DNA of 40,903 nt from an uncultured Pirellulaceae bacterium. Lineage in GTDB: Bacteria; Planctomycetota; Planctomycetia; Pirellulales; Pirellulaceae. The position numbers were made by a program, and so were the translations under genes. This document shows, piece after piece, positions 28,729-37,019 of the stretch. The notes beneath the pieces are model-generated. The model saw nothing but the letters and a program-made list of their open reading frames with translations, was not told the DNA's origin and did not search any database. Location of the stretch: assembly GCA_905480545.1 (NCBI GenBank), contig CAJQQR010000070.1:1-40903 (forward strand). Direction: 5' to 3'. Each line of letters begins with the position of its first letter. Position 1 is the first letter of the stretch.

Positions 28729-29026
28729 TCCATCGGGCTGAGAAAAACCCATTTTATACCAATTGTCCGATTTTTTTAGCAGGGGCAATTCAATTTCCTG
28801 ACTTCCATTTTCGTGCAGGATCTCCTGTTTCTAACGGCTTTTTCGGATTATAAAAGTGAAAAGAAAGCGAATGAAGAAAAACCCGAATTTGTTCAAGCTG
28901 GGTCCGTAAACTCGTTCTTTTTTCCCCGCTTCAATGTTGATCGCCAATCATTGTCCTGATTGTGAATCAGGTCGTTAAATTCAAAATTCGGGCTAATTTA
29001 CCGGTATCGGGTGAAGAATACGTTCC

Positions 29027-29683
29027 GTGCGTCAAATCAATTCAAACTATTCTGATCCGCTCAACATTGTCTGGACGGAATTATCGAAACAACTTGGTTT
29101 CGATATTGTCCGCGATCCAGAGGTCTTTGCGGCTTTCGACGGTGTTAGAGTGCTTCGCATTGGGACCCCGGAAACGCTCGACCCGGATGACTCGCTTGGA
29201 CAAATGGTGCTGCATGAGCTGTGTCATGCGTTGGTCGAGGGCCCCGAAGCGATGAGAACCCCAGACTGGGGGCTCGATTTTGACAATCCAAGTCACCGCG
29301 CCCACGAGTTTGCAACGCTCCGCTTACAAGCATCTTTTGCAGATCACGTTGCGATGCGGGATTTCTTTGCAAGCACCACGGATTTTCGTTGGTACTTTGA
29401 TTTGATTCCAAACGATTCATTGCATTCCAGGGTGGATCCCGATTCCGTTTCAAGAGTCCTTGGTTCGAGTGTCAGTCTTGTTCAGGAAAGTGAATTGTCG
29501 TTGTCGGACTTGGAATCGGTCTTCGCAGACGACCGCAGCGCAATCGACATGGCCCAAAAGGGGCGATTGACCGCACATCGGGAAAAATGGTTGGAGCCAA
29601 TCATGGTTGCTATAAATCGAACGGCATCGCTGGCAACCGTCATTCGTGAAATTGCGCCTGACGGCTCAATCTGGAAATTGTAG
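29027..29683 (+). CDS. Unknown protein with HExxH zinc-site motif
   Basis: A 218-residue cytoplasmic protein with HELCH at residues 63-67 inside GQMVLHELCHALVEGPE, the pattern of a zinc metalloprotease or another HExxH enzyme. A candidate third ligand is in the following HRAHEF (about 92-97). The layout (short alpha/beta N-terminus, one HExxH helix, all-alpha C-terminus) is loosely like the EF-P hydroxylase EpmC/YfcM, but sequence similarity is too weak to claim it. The start is a GTG at 29027 with no strong ribosome site. It is alone on its strand, divergent from the KAS III gene. Confidence 0.7.
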   Translation: MRQINSNYSDPLNIVWTELSKQLGFDIVRDPEVFAAFDGVRVLRIGTPETLDPDDSLGQMVLHELCHALVEGPEAMRTPDWGLDFDNPSHRAHEFATLRLQASFADHVAMRDFFASTTDFRWYFDLIPNDSLHSRVDPDSVSRVLGSSVSLVQESELSLSDLESVFADDRSAIDMAQKGRLTAHREKWLEPIMVAINRTASLATVIREIAPDGSIWKL

Positions 29684-30087
29684 AGCTGTAATTTTCAAAA
29701 AGGGGATATCTTGTCGCTGCCGGCAAAAGCATGTCGAATTTCCTGCCATTGCAAAATAACGACAAGCACACAGCAAAAAGCATTTGTATTTAGGTCATTC
29801 GCTGGTTCTCGTTTTGTTCGTGCCATTCGCTCGTGAAATTAGACTTGTATACCAGTTGGTCAGGTCGAAATCCTGCCGATTGGTTGCCTTTGATTTCATC
29901 AATGCTTCCCGCTGTTGCACCGGGGATTTTGCTATCCAACGCTCTTTGTGGTTTGCTCAAGGCCTCAGACTCAAACATGTGCAGTCGCGTTTCCAAAACA
30001 ATCGTTTATTCATTTTGTCGCAAAGTAAATTGAGGCCTGATAAACTAAAAGCTCAAATTCCTATCTCTCTGAGTTCTAGTACTAGCC
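29684..30087. other. Intergenic region upstream of haem-binding dehydrogenase
   Basis: About 400 bases without a supported gene. Open frames in it have no family match. A perfect 10-bp palindrome (CTAGTACTAG, 30076-30085) sits just before the GTG start of the next gene. No terminator with a clear stem and T-run was found. Confidence 0.5.
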
Positions 30088-33000
30088 GTGTCACCCTCTC
30101 CGTTTCAAAATCGTAACTTGTCGTCTTTCGTCGCAAACTTTCGCTGTTGTTGTATTTGGGTTGCGATCAGTTGCTTTGCCATCGAATTGGGAACCGCTCA
30201 AGATTCTACTGAACGCTACCTTTCGGAATTTTCGATTCACCCTGATTGCGACGTTCAATTGGTCGCCGTTGAACCGGCTGTTGTCGATCCAATCGCTGTA
30301 CGATTCGATGAATACGGGAGGATGTGGGTCGTTGAAATGCGTGACTACCCAACCCTGAAGGGTAATAAGCCAAATTCTAAAATTAAGGTTTTAGAAGACT
30401 TAAATGCTGACGGTTTTTTTGAAACGGTAACGATTTTCGCCGATCAGCTTCTTTTCCCCACCGGTCTGCAACCCTGGAAAAATGGCGTGATCGTAACAAT
30501 GGAAGGAAAGATCTGTTATTTGGCGGACAACGATGGCGATTTGGTTTGCGATGAAGAGCAGGTTCTGTTTCGTGGCTTCGCTAAGCAAAACACACAGCTT
30601 CGCGCGAATCATCCGATGCTCGGTATCGACGGCAAGATTTATGTCGCCAACGGTTTGCGTAATGGAATGATTTCTAGTCCGCAATTATCGGTTCCCATTT
30701 CAATCAGTGGGATGGATTTTCGTTTTGATCCACTGTCGCTTGCATGCACATCAGTCACTGGCTACGGACAATTTGGTTTGACATTTGACGATGCTGGGAA
30801 CCGTTATACATGCACAAATCGTAATCCGTTGAAACGAATTGTCTTCGAGAATGAGTATCTAGAAATTGCAAAAAGCATTCCGATCGCTCCGGCGGTAGTC
30901 GACGTTGCAGCGGCAGGTTCCGACTCAAGATTGTTTCCCCTGAGCGAGACATGGACGACATCAAATCTACACGCCAATCAATTTACCGCTGCCTGCGGTG
31001 TGCATTTCTTTTTCGGCAATGCACTTAGCAAAGAATTCATGGGGAACGCTTTTGTCTGCGATCCGACAGCAAACCTTGTGCATCGCGAAGTGATTGACTT
31101 TACAGCAAATGACATTACCGGAACCGGCGTGCCTGCTCGAACCGGGGTTGAGTTTCTTGCTTCAACCAACCCGGCGTTTCGACCCGTCAATTTAACAACC
31201 GGCCCAGACGGCGCACTTTATGTTGTTGACATGCGACGAGAAGTGATCGAACACCCGGACTTTATGCCAAATGAGCTGAAAAAATGGCCGGATGAACGCC
31301 GAGGAGGAGATCTTGGTCGAATATATCGAATCAAATCAAAAACACATCGAGGAGAGAGAGTTGCCGAGGATTCGAAAAAAAGAACGCGATTATTCGAGAA
31401 AGCCTTAATTCAACAAGCGACTGACGGGGTCTACTTGATGTTGGTTTCGGCGAATTCTTGGGATCGCGAAACGGCTCATCGTTTGCTCCTGCAAAACGAA
31501 TTGAAACCGAACGTTGATCTGCTGCGTCAGTTGTTGAAAAATGAAAACATTCCAGCAAATTCTGTGATTCGTATTTTGAATCTTCTGAAGAGCTTCAATC
31601 ATCTGAACCGAAACGATCTGGAAACAGCGGCTGACCGTGACGATTCCAGGGTAGAAAAGACCGTTGTGTTTTTTGCCGAGACGCTCGGTGATCAAAAGAG
31701 GATTCGTGATTCGTTTGGTTCAGAATCGCAACGCGTTCGATTCCAAGCGTTGCTTTCTGCCGCAAAACTCGGCATGCAGGTGAAAACTGAACGATTGGTG
31801 GAGTTTGCGGTTGAGGAAAATCAAAATCGATACATGCGGTCCGCGATTCTTTTAGCTGCAAAGAATTCGCATTCACAGTTGCTAAACTCCGTTCTCGACA
31901 GAATCACCGGTGATTCAGAATTGAGCATTGAACAGAGTAGTGGACTCGATCAATTATGTTTTGATTTAGCGGATAGCGTTTCGTCAACGGCTACGTTGGA
32001 AGAAGCATGCAAAATCGTTTCGAAATGCCTAGGTCACCTTGTTCAGCCTGTGCAAAATTCACGGGATTACAAACGGTTTGCAGCGATTTCCTCCAGTGTT
32101 GCTGTGCGGTTCTTGTCTGCCGTTAAGCGTCGTGGAAAGTTGAATCGAATGAAGATCATGCTTTCTGAAAATCGTCCTGACTCAATCGCAGTAGAAAAGG
32201 TTTCGAAATCGTTTAGTAAAGAACCGTCTAAAACCAAGCTGGCTTTGCATGCATTGTTGTCGGCTGACCATGCAACGCTGTTTGAAATGACTCGGGATAT
32301 TTCAAATCCAGAGCTTCAGTTGCTTGCGATTGAAGCATGCCATTTGGTGGATGACGATTCGGTATGGATCAATATGGTGGATTGGTTTCGCGGTTTGAAC
32401 TCTCGAATTAGGGCCGAAGTCTTAAGGGCGGCAGTCCAACGTTCGAGTGTTGCGCTCAAGTTAATTGAGATGGTGCGGTTTAACAAAATCAAAGTTCATG
32501 AGCTGGACGCGACGACACGAAAGTCTCTAGTGCTTTCTAAGAATGCTGAGGTTCGTTCACTTGCCCAAAAACATCTAGTTATCAAAGTTTCCTCCGATCG
32601 GAATGCCGCGTTGAAAAAGTTTCTGCCAGCGATCGAAATGGAAACCAACGCGCAACTTGGTAAACGTATCTTTGAAAAAACGTGTGCCAGTTGCCATCAG
32701 CTGGGAGATCTCGGAAATCAAATTGGCCCCGATATTTCCGACACGCGTACCAAGACCAAGTCGCAGCTTCTTCGCGATATCATGATTCCAAATGCGGCGA
32801 TTGACAGTAACTACATCGAGTACCAGATTGAAAACCATAACGGTAAGATTTTCTCTGGGATCATCATCGAAGAAAACGTGGCGGCGGTCATGATTCGCCA
32901 GGCAAATAATTCTGTCGTGAAAATCAACCGTGACGATATCCTGCAATTCGCTTCCACAGGAAAGTCACTGATGCCAGTTGGGCTCGAAGATGGGCTGGGC

Positions 33001-33093
33001 ATTCAAGAAGTGGCTGACCTGTTGTCGTTTTTGAAAAATTGGCGATACCTCGATCAAAACATTCCCTTCAAAGAGTCGGACAATGCAAAATAA
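30088..33093 (+). CDS. PVC-type haem-binding membrane dehydrogenase
   Basis: A 1001-residue exported protein of the planctomycete PVC haem-binding group. A signal-type segment (CCCIWVAISCFAIELGTAQ, about 25-43) precedes a sugar-dehydrogenase-like beta-propeller (about 50-400: VRFDEYGRMWVVEMRDYP, FPTGLQPWKNGVIV, TGPDGALYVVDMRR). A helical HEAT-like section (about 430-850) follows, and then a C-terminal cytochrome c-type domain with CASCH at 866-870 and LGNQIGPDIS, DIMIPNAAIDSNY, the family's haem-binding domain. It probably oxidises a carbohydrate-like substrate in the periplasm. The start is a GTG at 30088 without a clear ribosome site; a TTG at 30118 is an alternative. It overlaps the next gene by 11 bases. 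Confidence 0.92.
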   Translation: MSPSPFQNRNLSSFVANFRCCCIWVAISCFAIELGTAQDSTERYLSEFSIHPDCDVQLVAVEPAVVDPIAVRFDEYGRMWVVEMRDYPTLKGNKPNSKIKVLEDLNADGFFETVTIFADQLLFPTGLQPWKNGVIVTMEGKICYLADNDGDLVCDEEQVLFRGFAKQNTQLRANHPMLGIDGKIYVANGLRNGMISSPQLSVPISISGMDFRFDPLSLACTSVTGYGQFGLTFDDAGNRYTCTNRNPLKRIVFENEYLEIAKSIPIAPAVVDVAAAGSDSRLFPLSETWTTSNLHANQFTAACGVHFFFGNALSKEFMGNAFVCDPTANLVHREVIDFTANDITGTGVPARTGVEFLASTNPAFRPVNLTTGPDGALYVVDMRREVIEHPDFMPNELKKWPDERRGGDLGRIYRIKSKTHRGERVAEDSKKRTRLFEKALIQQATDGVYLMLVSANSWDRETAHRLLLQNELKPNVDLLRQLLKNENIPANSVIRILNLLKSFNHLNRNDLETAADRDDSRVEKTVVFFAETLGDQKRIRDSFGSESQRVRFQALLSAAKLGMQVKTERLVEFAVEENQNRYMRSAILLAAKNSHSQLLNSVLDRITGDSELSIEQSSGLDQLCFDLADSVSSTATLEEACKIVSKCLGHLVQPVQNSRDYKRFAAISSSVAVRFLSAVKRRGKLNRMKIMLSENRPDSIAVEKVSKSFSKEPSKTKLALHALLSADHATLFEMTRDISNPELQLLAIEACHLVDDDSVWINMVDWFRGLNSRIRAEVLRAAVQRSSVALKLIEMVRFNKIKVHELDATTRKSLVLSKNAEVRSLAQKHLVIKVSSDRNAALKKFLPAIEMETNAQLGKRIFEKTCASCHQLGDLGNQIGPDISDTRTKTKSQLLRDIMIPNAAIDSNYIEYQIENHNGKIFSGIIIEENVAAVMIRQANNSVVKINRDDILQFASTGKSLMPVGLEDGLGIQEVADLLSFLKNWRYLDQNIPFKESDNAK

Positions 33094-34573
33094 GTTTTTT
33101 TCACAACGAAAAGATAGAATTTCGAATCACCGTTTTGTTTTTGTTTCCGTCATTGCCGTACTGTTGTCAGTGTCAGTATCCATCGGTAGTGATTGGATTG
33201 GTGGCGGGAACGACTTGTCTGCCGGATCGGGGGCTCCGGAATCTGGTTTGTATGTCGGTGCATACGCAATCAATATTTCGCCCATTGAATTCCCTGTAAT
33301 TGTCAATGGCGGAATGTATGAACGAACTGCTGATAAAGTCATTGAGCCGTTGCACGCGAGGTGTTTTGTTTTAAAGAGTGGTGAAAAGAAAATTGCAATT
33401 TGCGTAGTCGACAGCTGCATGGTCCCTCGCGATATTCTGGATCAATCGAAAGCGATGGCCAGTAAGACAACAGGTATTGCCGTTGAGGACATCATGATTT
33501 CGTCTACGCATACACATTCCGCTCCTTCATCATTCGGAGCATTGGGAAGTTCGGCGGACCCAAAGTACGTTCGCTTTCTCATTCCACAACTTGCCAAAGG
33601 AATCAAGTTTGCAAACGACCGGCTTCAGCCAGCTCAAATGGGTTTTGGCATAGGCGAAAACAAAAATAATGTGTTCAATCGACGTTGGTTAATGGAACCG
33701 GGAACGGCTGCCACAAATCGATTCAGCGGCAAGGTCGATGATAGAGCGCAAATGAATCCGGGCGTCGCCAATGGAAACAAGATCAGGCAACTTGGTGGCG
33801 TCGATACCGATGTATACGTCGTTTCATTTCAGGATCGGGCCGGCAAGCCAATTGGTGTCCTCGCCAACTATTCAACACACTACGCCGGTGCGCCGTCGTT
33901 GTCCGCAGATTATTTTGGTCTGTTTGCTAACCTAATTCAAAAGGAATGGTCCGGAGGCGATACCAAGTTTGTGGCTGCAATGTCCAACGGAACAAGTGGC
34001 GATACCAATTGTTTAGACTTTACCGACGCCAAACGAAAGTTCGATCGGTTCACCGTTGCTCGAGAGCTTGCCGACACCGCACTGGCAACCTTAAAGGAAA
34101 TTGAATATCGATCGGATGTTGCCATTGAAATGAAGCAGGCCGAGTTGGAGCTTTCGATCCGCCAGGCTGATGAAAAAGAACTTACTGCCGCCAAAAAACT
34201 ACTCGAACCGCTGAAAGGATCGAAGCCCAGAACCCTGGAGCAAGTTTATGCACGCGAGGCTGTATTGTTGAGCCAGTTACCATCAAAACGTAAAATCGTG
34301 TTACAGGCGATCCGGATTGGGGACCTTGCCATCGCGACGTTTCCGAATGAGGTGTTTACCGAAACGGGTAAGAAAATCAAAACGCAAAGTCCGATCAAAG
34401 CGACGTTTAATATCGAATTAGCGAACGGTGCAGACGGATACATTCCGCCACCAGCGCATCATAAGCTCGGCGGTTATACGACTTGGCGAGCCCGGTCTTC
34501 TTGTTTGGAGGAAGATGCAGAGCCCAAGATCGTAGCGAGGTTGTTGAAATTGCTCGGCTCGATGAAGGATTAA
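33083..34573 (+). CDS. Neutral/alkaline ceramidase-like exported protein
   Basis: A 496-residue exported enzyme related to the N-terminal catalytic domain of neutral ceramidase. A signal-anchor (FVFVSVIAVLLSVSVSIG, about 18-35) is followed by LYVGAYAINISPIEFPV, the zinc-site motif STHTHSAPSSFG, LANYSTHYAGAP, and AMSNGTSGDTNCLDF, the counterpart of the loop with the nucleophile. It is shorter than Pseudomonas ceramidase because the C-terminal immunoglobulin-like domain is missing, as usual in planctomycete members. Substrate is not known and may not be ceramide. The ATG lies inside the 3' end of the preceding gene, so translation is probably coupled. Confidence 0.88.
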   Translation: MQNKFFSQRKDRISNHRFVFVSVIAVLLSVSVSIGSDWIGGGNDLSAGSGAPESGLYVGAYAINISPIEFPVIVNGGMYERTADKVIEPLHARCFVLKSGEKKIAICVVDSCMVPRDILDQSKAMASKTTGIAVEDIMISSTHTHSAPSSFGALGSSADPKYVRFLIPQLAKGIKFANDRLQPAQMGFGIGENKNNVFNRRWLMEPGTAATNRFSGKVDDRAQMNPGVANGNKIRQLGGVDTDVYVVSFQDRAGKPIGVLANYSTHYAGAPSLSADYFGLFANLIQKEWSGGDTKFVAAMSNGTSGDTNCLDFTDAKRKFDRFTVARELADTALATLKEIEYRSDVAIEMKQAELELSIRQADEKELTAAKKLLEPLKGSKPRTLEQVYAREAVLLSQLPSKRKIVLQAIRIGDLAIATFPNEVFTETGKKIKTQSPIKATFNIELANGADGYIPPPAHHKLGGYTTWRARSSCLEEDAEPKIVARLLKLLGSMKD

Positions 34574-34871
34574 CGTCGGCACCCGTTTGTCAATCTCCTT
34601 ATTGTATGCATTGCGGAATTGCATCGATCATACTATTTGCTAACAGTAAACAGGGACAAACAGTAAACGGGAACAGGTCCAGTTAATTGGGACAGCGGTT
34701 GGCGAAGATCATGTCGGTAAACGACACTGCTCGTCGCAATGGCCACATCCCGCTGAGCGTTTTCTATCCACTCTTTACGCAACCGCCGGACAAAGTGATG
34801 CGGTTCATCTACAAAAAACTGTTCGCAAGGCATTCAATTGCTTAACCCGTTGATTTCAGAGCAGACGCCTC
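34574..34871. other. Decayed intergenic stretch with 17-bp tandem repeat
   Basis: No supported gene. AACAGTAAACAGGGACA is followed directly by AACAGTAAACGGGAACA (34642-34675, two mismatches), then CCAGTTAATTGG, a near palindrome. A 66-codon open frame on the minus strand (34633-34833) has an ATG but no recognisable family and overlaps the repeats; it may be a gene fragment. The stretch looks like degraded DNA together with the SRAP remnant that follows. Confidence 0.5.
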
Positions 34872-35281
34872 ATGTGTGGTCGTTTTAATCGATCCAAGGC
34901 CGAGCCCAAAGTCCAGTCCCTCAAAAGCTCAAACCAACTCTTGCGTTCGCTGCTGCGCGAACTGGAAAACTGAAACCGAGATTCAACAACTTTCCAAGTC
35001 CAAATGTCAATTTAGTGGTCAGGCAACGAAACTCTTACGACGTTCCGCAAGGAGAGAAGCCAAATTTCGCGGGCGACCCGCTGACGTTGGCGCGATTCGA
35101 TCTGGCGTGGCTGTCTGCGGCCCCACATGACTCTTGCGTTGTATTCATTTGCATTGTGGGCAGGATCAAATTGCAGGATCAAATTGCAGGATCAAATAGT
35201 GGGCAGGATCAAATTATGTCAATGAACCTGAGCTTTTCTACACGCTTCGCGGGTAAAGTTAGGCTTCGCGGGTCTGCCTAG
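34872..35281 (+). pseudogene. Remnant of SRAP (YedK/HMCES-type) gene
   Basis: An ATG at 34872 gives MCGRFNRSKAEPKV, the SRAP start whose Cys2 crosslinks to abasic sites, but this frame stops at TGA 34971-34973 after 33 residues. Beginning one base before that stop, in another frame, KPRFNNFPSPNVNLVVRQ matches the family's LKPRYNIAPTQ..VVRQ segment, and TLARFDLAWLSAAPHD resembles the following RWGLVPSWAKD part. After that there is only a degenerate tandem repeat and no SRAP catalytic Asn, Glu or His segments. So at least one frameshift and loss of the last two thirds have destroyed the gene. The frame boundary is at about 34970. Confidence 0.7.
35160..35215. repeat. Four-copy 13-bp repeat GCAGGATCAAATT
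   Basis: Three copies lie in tandem (35160-35198, last base of the third differs) and a fourth at 35203-35215 after GTGG. A direct repeat GCTTCGCGGGT also occurs twice just downstream. The array starts inside the remnant SRAP frame. Confidence 0.85.
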
Positions 35282-35367
35282 CGGCCCTTTTTAAGATGCA
35301 TTTCAAAAAGAGAATATCGCTGCGGTATTGGTCAGGAATACTGCATCGAATGGATTTGCATGCAAGA

Positions 35368-36534
35368 TTATTTTTTCTTCTTGCGTTTTTTTGGTTCGAT
35401 GACGGCTAACCGTTTTTCGATCTGGTCAAGTCGTTCCAAGCGTTTGAGCAATTGTTTTTGCCGTAACTGTTCGGCTTTTTCTAAATTCGAAATTCGTTCA
35501 CTTATCGATTTCAGGTCATGCTCCAAAGCACGCATTAGTCCGTCTGACTTATCTGAATGAACAACCAATTGTTTCTTGATTCCTGCCAAGTCTTTTTTGC
35601 TGTCAGTCAAAGCGTTGGAGAGGTTTCCCAGTTGCTCATGCTGTGCTTCATTGTCGTGCTCAAGGGCTCGCAATTTTCCATCGGTTTTTTCTGCGAAATC
35701 AAGAAGTGACTGATGCGTTTTCCCCATTTTCTTGGTTGCCGATTTAATCAGACCGCCATTATATTCCTGGTTCTTCCTGACTTTTACAAATTGACTGTCG
35801 GACTCCCTAATGATCTCGAGAATGGACTCGGTATTTTCGGTGGACTTTTTCATCACCCCAACCAGACCTTCCGAAGTTGCTTTTACAACGCCAAACGTCT
35901 TGTCCATTTCATCGAGGATCCGAGCCTCGCTTGCTCTTGATCGTTCGGTTAGTCGTCTTAGGTGCTGTTGATAAGCCTTTGCGTTTTGGTCAACCTTGAT
36001 CGCCAATTCTCTGTTTTGTTCAGCGGCGAGTTTTTTCATCGAAACGGACATCGACTCGAAGAATTTGATTTGCATCGCTTGCGTTTTTTGAGTTCTCTCG
36101 AGTTCTTCGGCGAGTTTTTTTAATTTGTTGGCGTGGTTTCTTGTTGATTCACCAAGGTTAGTCATTTGGCCGAGGACTTTTTCGTTGTCCGCGTAAAGGA
36201 CCTCAAACTGGGTGTCTAATCTGTAACTAAGATCCGCAAGCATTTCTTGGCTGGTGATCATGCGAGGACGCGTTGGCTCACAATTCGAAAGGTTGGTTGA
36301 ACCAGTTGCGCAAGAGTCGTTGAGTATGCATGGTCCATGAAGAACCGAGCCGAATCGAGCGACACAATACTTTGAGGGGCATGCGACATTGAGTTCAAAT
36401 GTCTGGGCTGTCGCGTGCTTCATTTCGATCGTCGCTGAGAATGTCGACGCCAGGAACGTGAAACTAAAAAACAAAGATTTTTGAAAAATAGAAAGTCCAA
36501 GGCGGCAATCACTGCTACGGTTTTTGAAAAGCAT
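35368..36534 (-). CDS. Exported coiled-coil protein, unknown function
   Basis: A 388-residue protein with a signal peptide (LFFSFTFLASTFSATI, about 21-36, likely cut after ATA near 44), then a Cys-containing spacer (ACPSKYCVARFG, CILNDSCATG, NLSNCEP) with five cysteines. From about residue 90 on it is almost all charged helix with heptad character, rich in Lys, Glu, Leu and Gln (HANKLKKLAEELERTQ, EARILDEMDKTF, SISERISNLEKAEQLRQ, LLKRLERLDQIEKR), and ends in a very basic KKRKKKK tail. This could be a periplasmic spacer or fibre-like protein. I do not recognise a family. Its 5' end overlaps copy 2 of a short dispersed repeat. It converges with the SRAP remnant. Confidence 0.75.
   Translation of the reverse strand: MLFKNRSSDCRLGLSIFQKSLFFSFTFLASTFSATIEMKHATAQTFELNVACPSKYCVARFGSVLHGPCILNDSCATGSTNLSNCEPTRPRMITSQEMLADLSYRLDTQFEVLYADNEKVLGQMTNLGESTRNHANKLKKLAEELERTQKTQAMQIKFFESMSVSMKKLAAEQNRELAIKVDQNAKAYQQHLRRLTERSRASEARILDEMDKTFGVVKATSEGLVGVMKKSTENTESILEIIRESDSQFVKVRKNQEYNGGLIKSATKKMGKTHQSLLDFAEKTDGKLRALEHDNEAQHEQLGNLSNALTDSKKDLAGIKKQLVVHSDKSDGLMRALEHDLKSISERISNLEKAEQLRQKQLLKRLERLDQIEKRLAVIEPKKRKKKK
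36502..36522. repeat. Short hairpin repeat, copy 2
   Basis: GCGGCAATCACTGCTACGGTT, a near copy of the element at 27575-27594. It lies within the first codons of the coiled-coil gene (which encode RSSDCRL on the minus strand). Confidence 0.45.
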
Positions 36535-36662
36535 TTTGTACCCGAGCTTGAAAAGAAAGGAGAAGCGGTGAAAAATGTTGAATCCTCGAACGGATTTCGT
36601 TTCCGCTGGGTCATGAACACCAGACTAATTGAGCATTCAACATCAACAACACATCAAGCCGA

Positions 36663-36878
36663 ATGACTGACGAAGAAAATGGACCGAGCATACGGCTTGA
36701 TCACTTTTTGCAGATTTGCGGGGTTCCAACCGGCGGACAGGCCAAGCAATTGATCCAAAGTGGGCTGGTGATGGTCAATCAAGAGGTCGAAACTCGCCGA
36801 CGAAAGAAGCTTTCGGCCGGTGATGTCGTTTCGATCGATGGTGATGAATATGACGTTGGTATGGAGCCGCCCGAGTGA
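36663..36878 (+). CDS. S4-domain RNA-binding protein (YbcJ/YaaA-like)
   Basis: A 71-residue stand-alone S4 domain. IRLDHFLQICGVPTGGQAKQ followed by LIQSGLVMVNQEVETRRRKKL, GDVV and DGDEYDV is the compact alphaL RNA-binding motif seen in YbcJ and YaaA, small cytoplasmic proteins that bind structured RNA (family knowledge; role poorly defined). The start is the ATG directly after AAGCCGA, with no clear ribosome site. It reads divergently from the coiled-coil gene and converges with ilvD. Confidence 0.9.
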   Translation: MTDEENGPSIRLDHFLQICGVPTGGQAKQLIQSGLVMVNQEVETRRRKKLSAGDVVSIDGDEYDVGMEPPE

Positions 36879-36948
36879 CTTGGAATGATCTAGTGTGAGC
36901 TAGAGCAATCTGGCATGATCTGAAGCAGTCTTAGAGTCACTCTGCGGA

Positions 36949-36997
36949 ACGATCCGATGCTTCAACGATCCGATGCTTCAACGGCCAGATGCCTTCA
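36949..36997. repeat. 16-bp tandem repeat between S4 gene and ilvD
   Basis: ACGATCCGATGCTTCA occurs twice exactly (36949-36964, 36965-36980), then a diverged 17-base copy. An 8-bp inverted repeat (GAGTGACT at 36873-36880, AGTCACTC at 36935-36942) flanks a nested TCTAG/CTAGA stem just before; its left arm covers the S4 stop codon. The array is between convergent genes. Confidence 0.8.
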
Positions 36998-37019
36998 ACA
37001 GCCAATCTTGTCGAAGAGT

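Noticed and set aside
29784-30116. Plus-strand 110-residue open frame upstream of the haem-binding dehydrogenase
   Set aside because: No ribosome site, no recognisable domain, and it overlaps the start of the real gene in another frame.
34633-34833. Minus-strand 66-residue open frame
   Set aside because: No family resemblance, overlaps tandem repeats and lies in a decayed stretch. Left as possible fragment only.
35160-35215. CRISPR array
   Set aside because: Unit is 13 bases and mostly directly adjacent, with no spacers of regular length and no cas genes.
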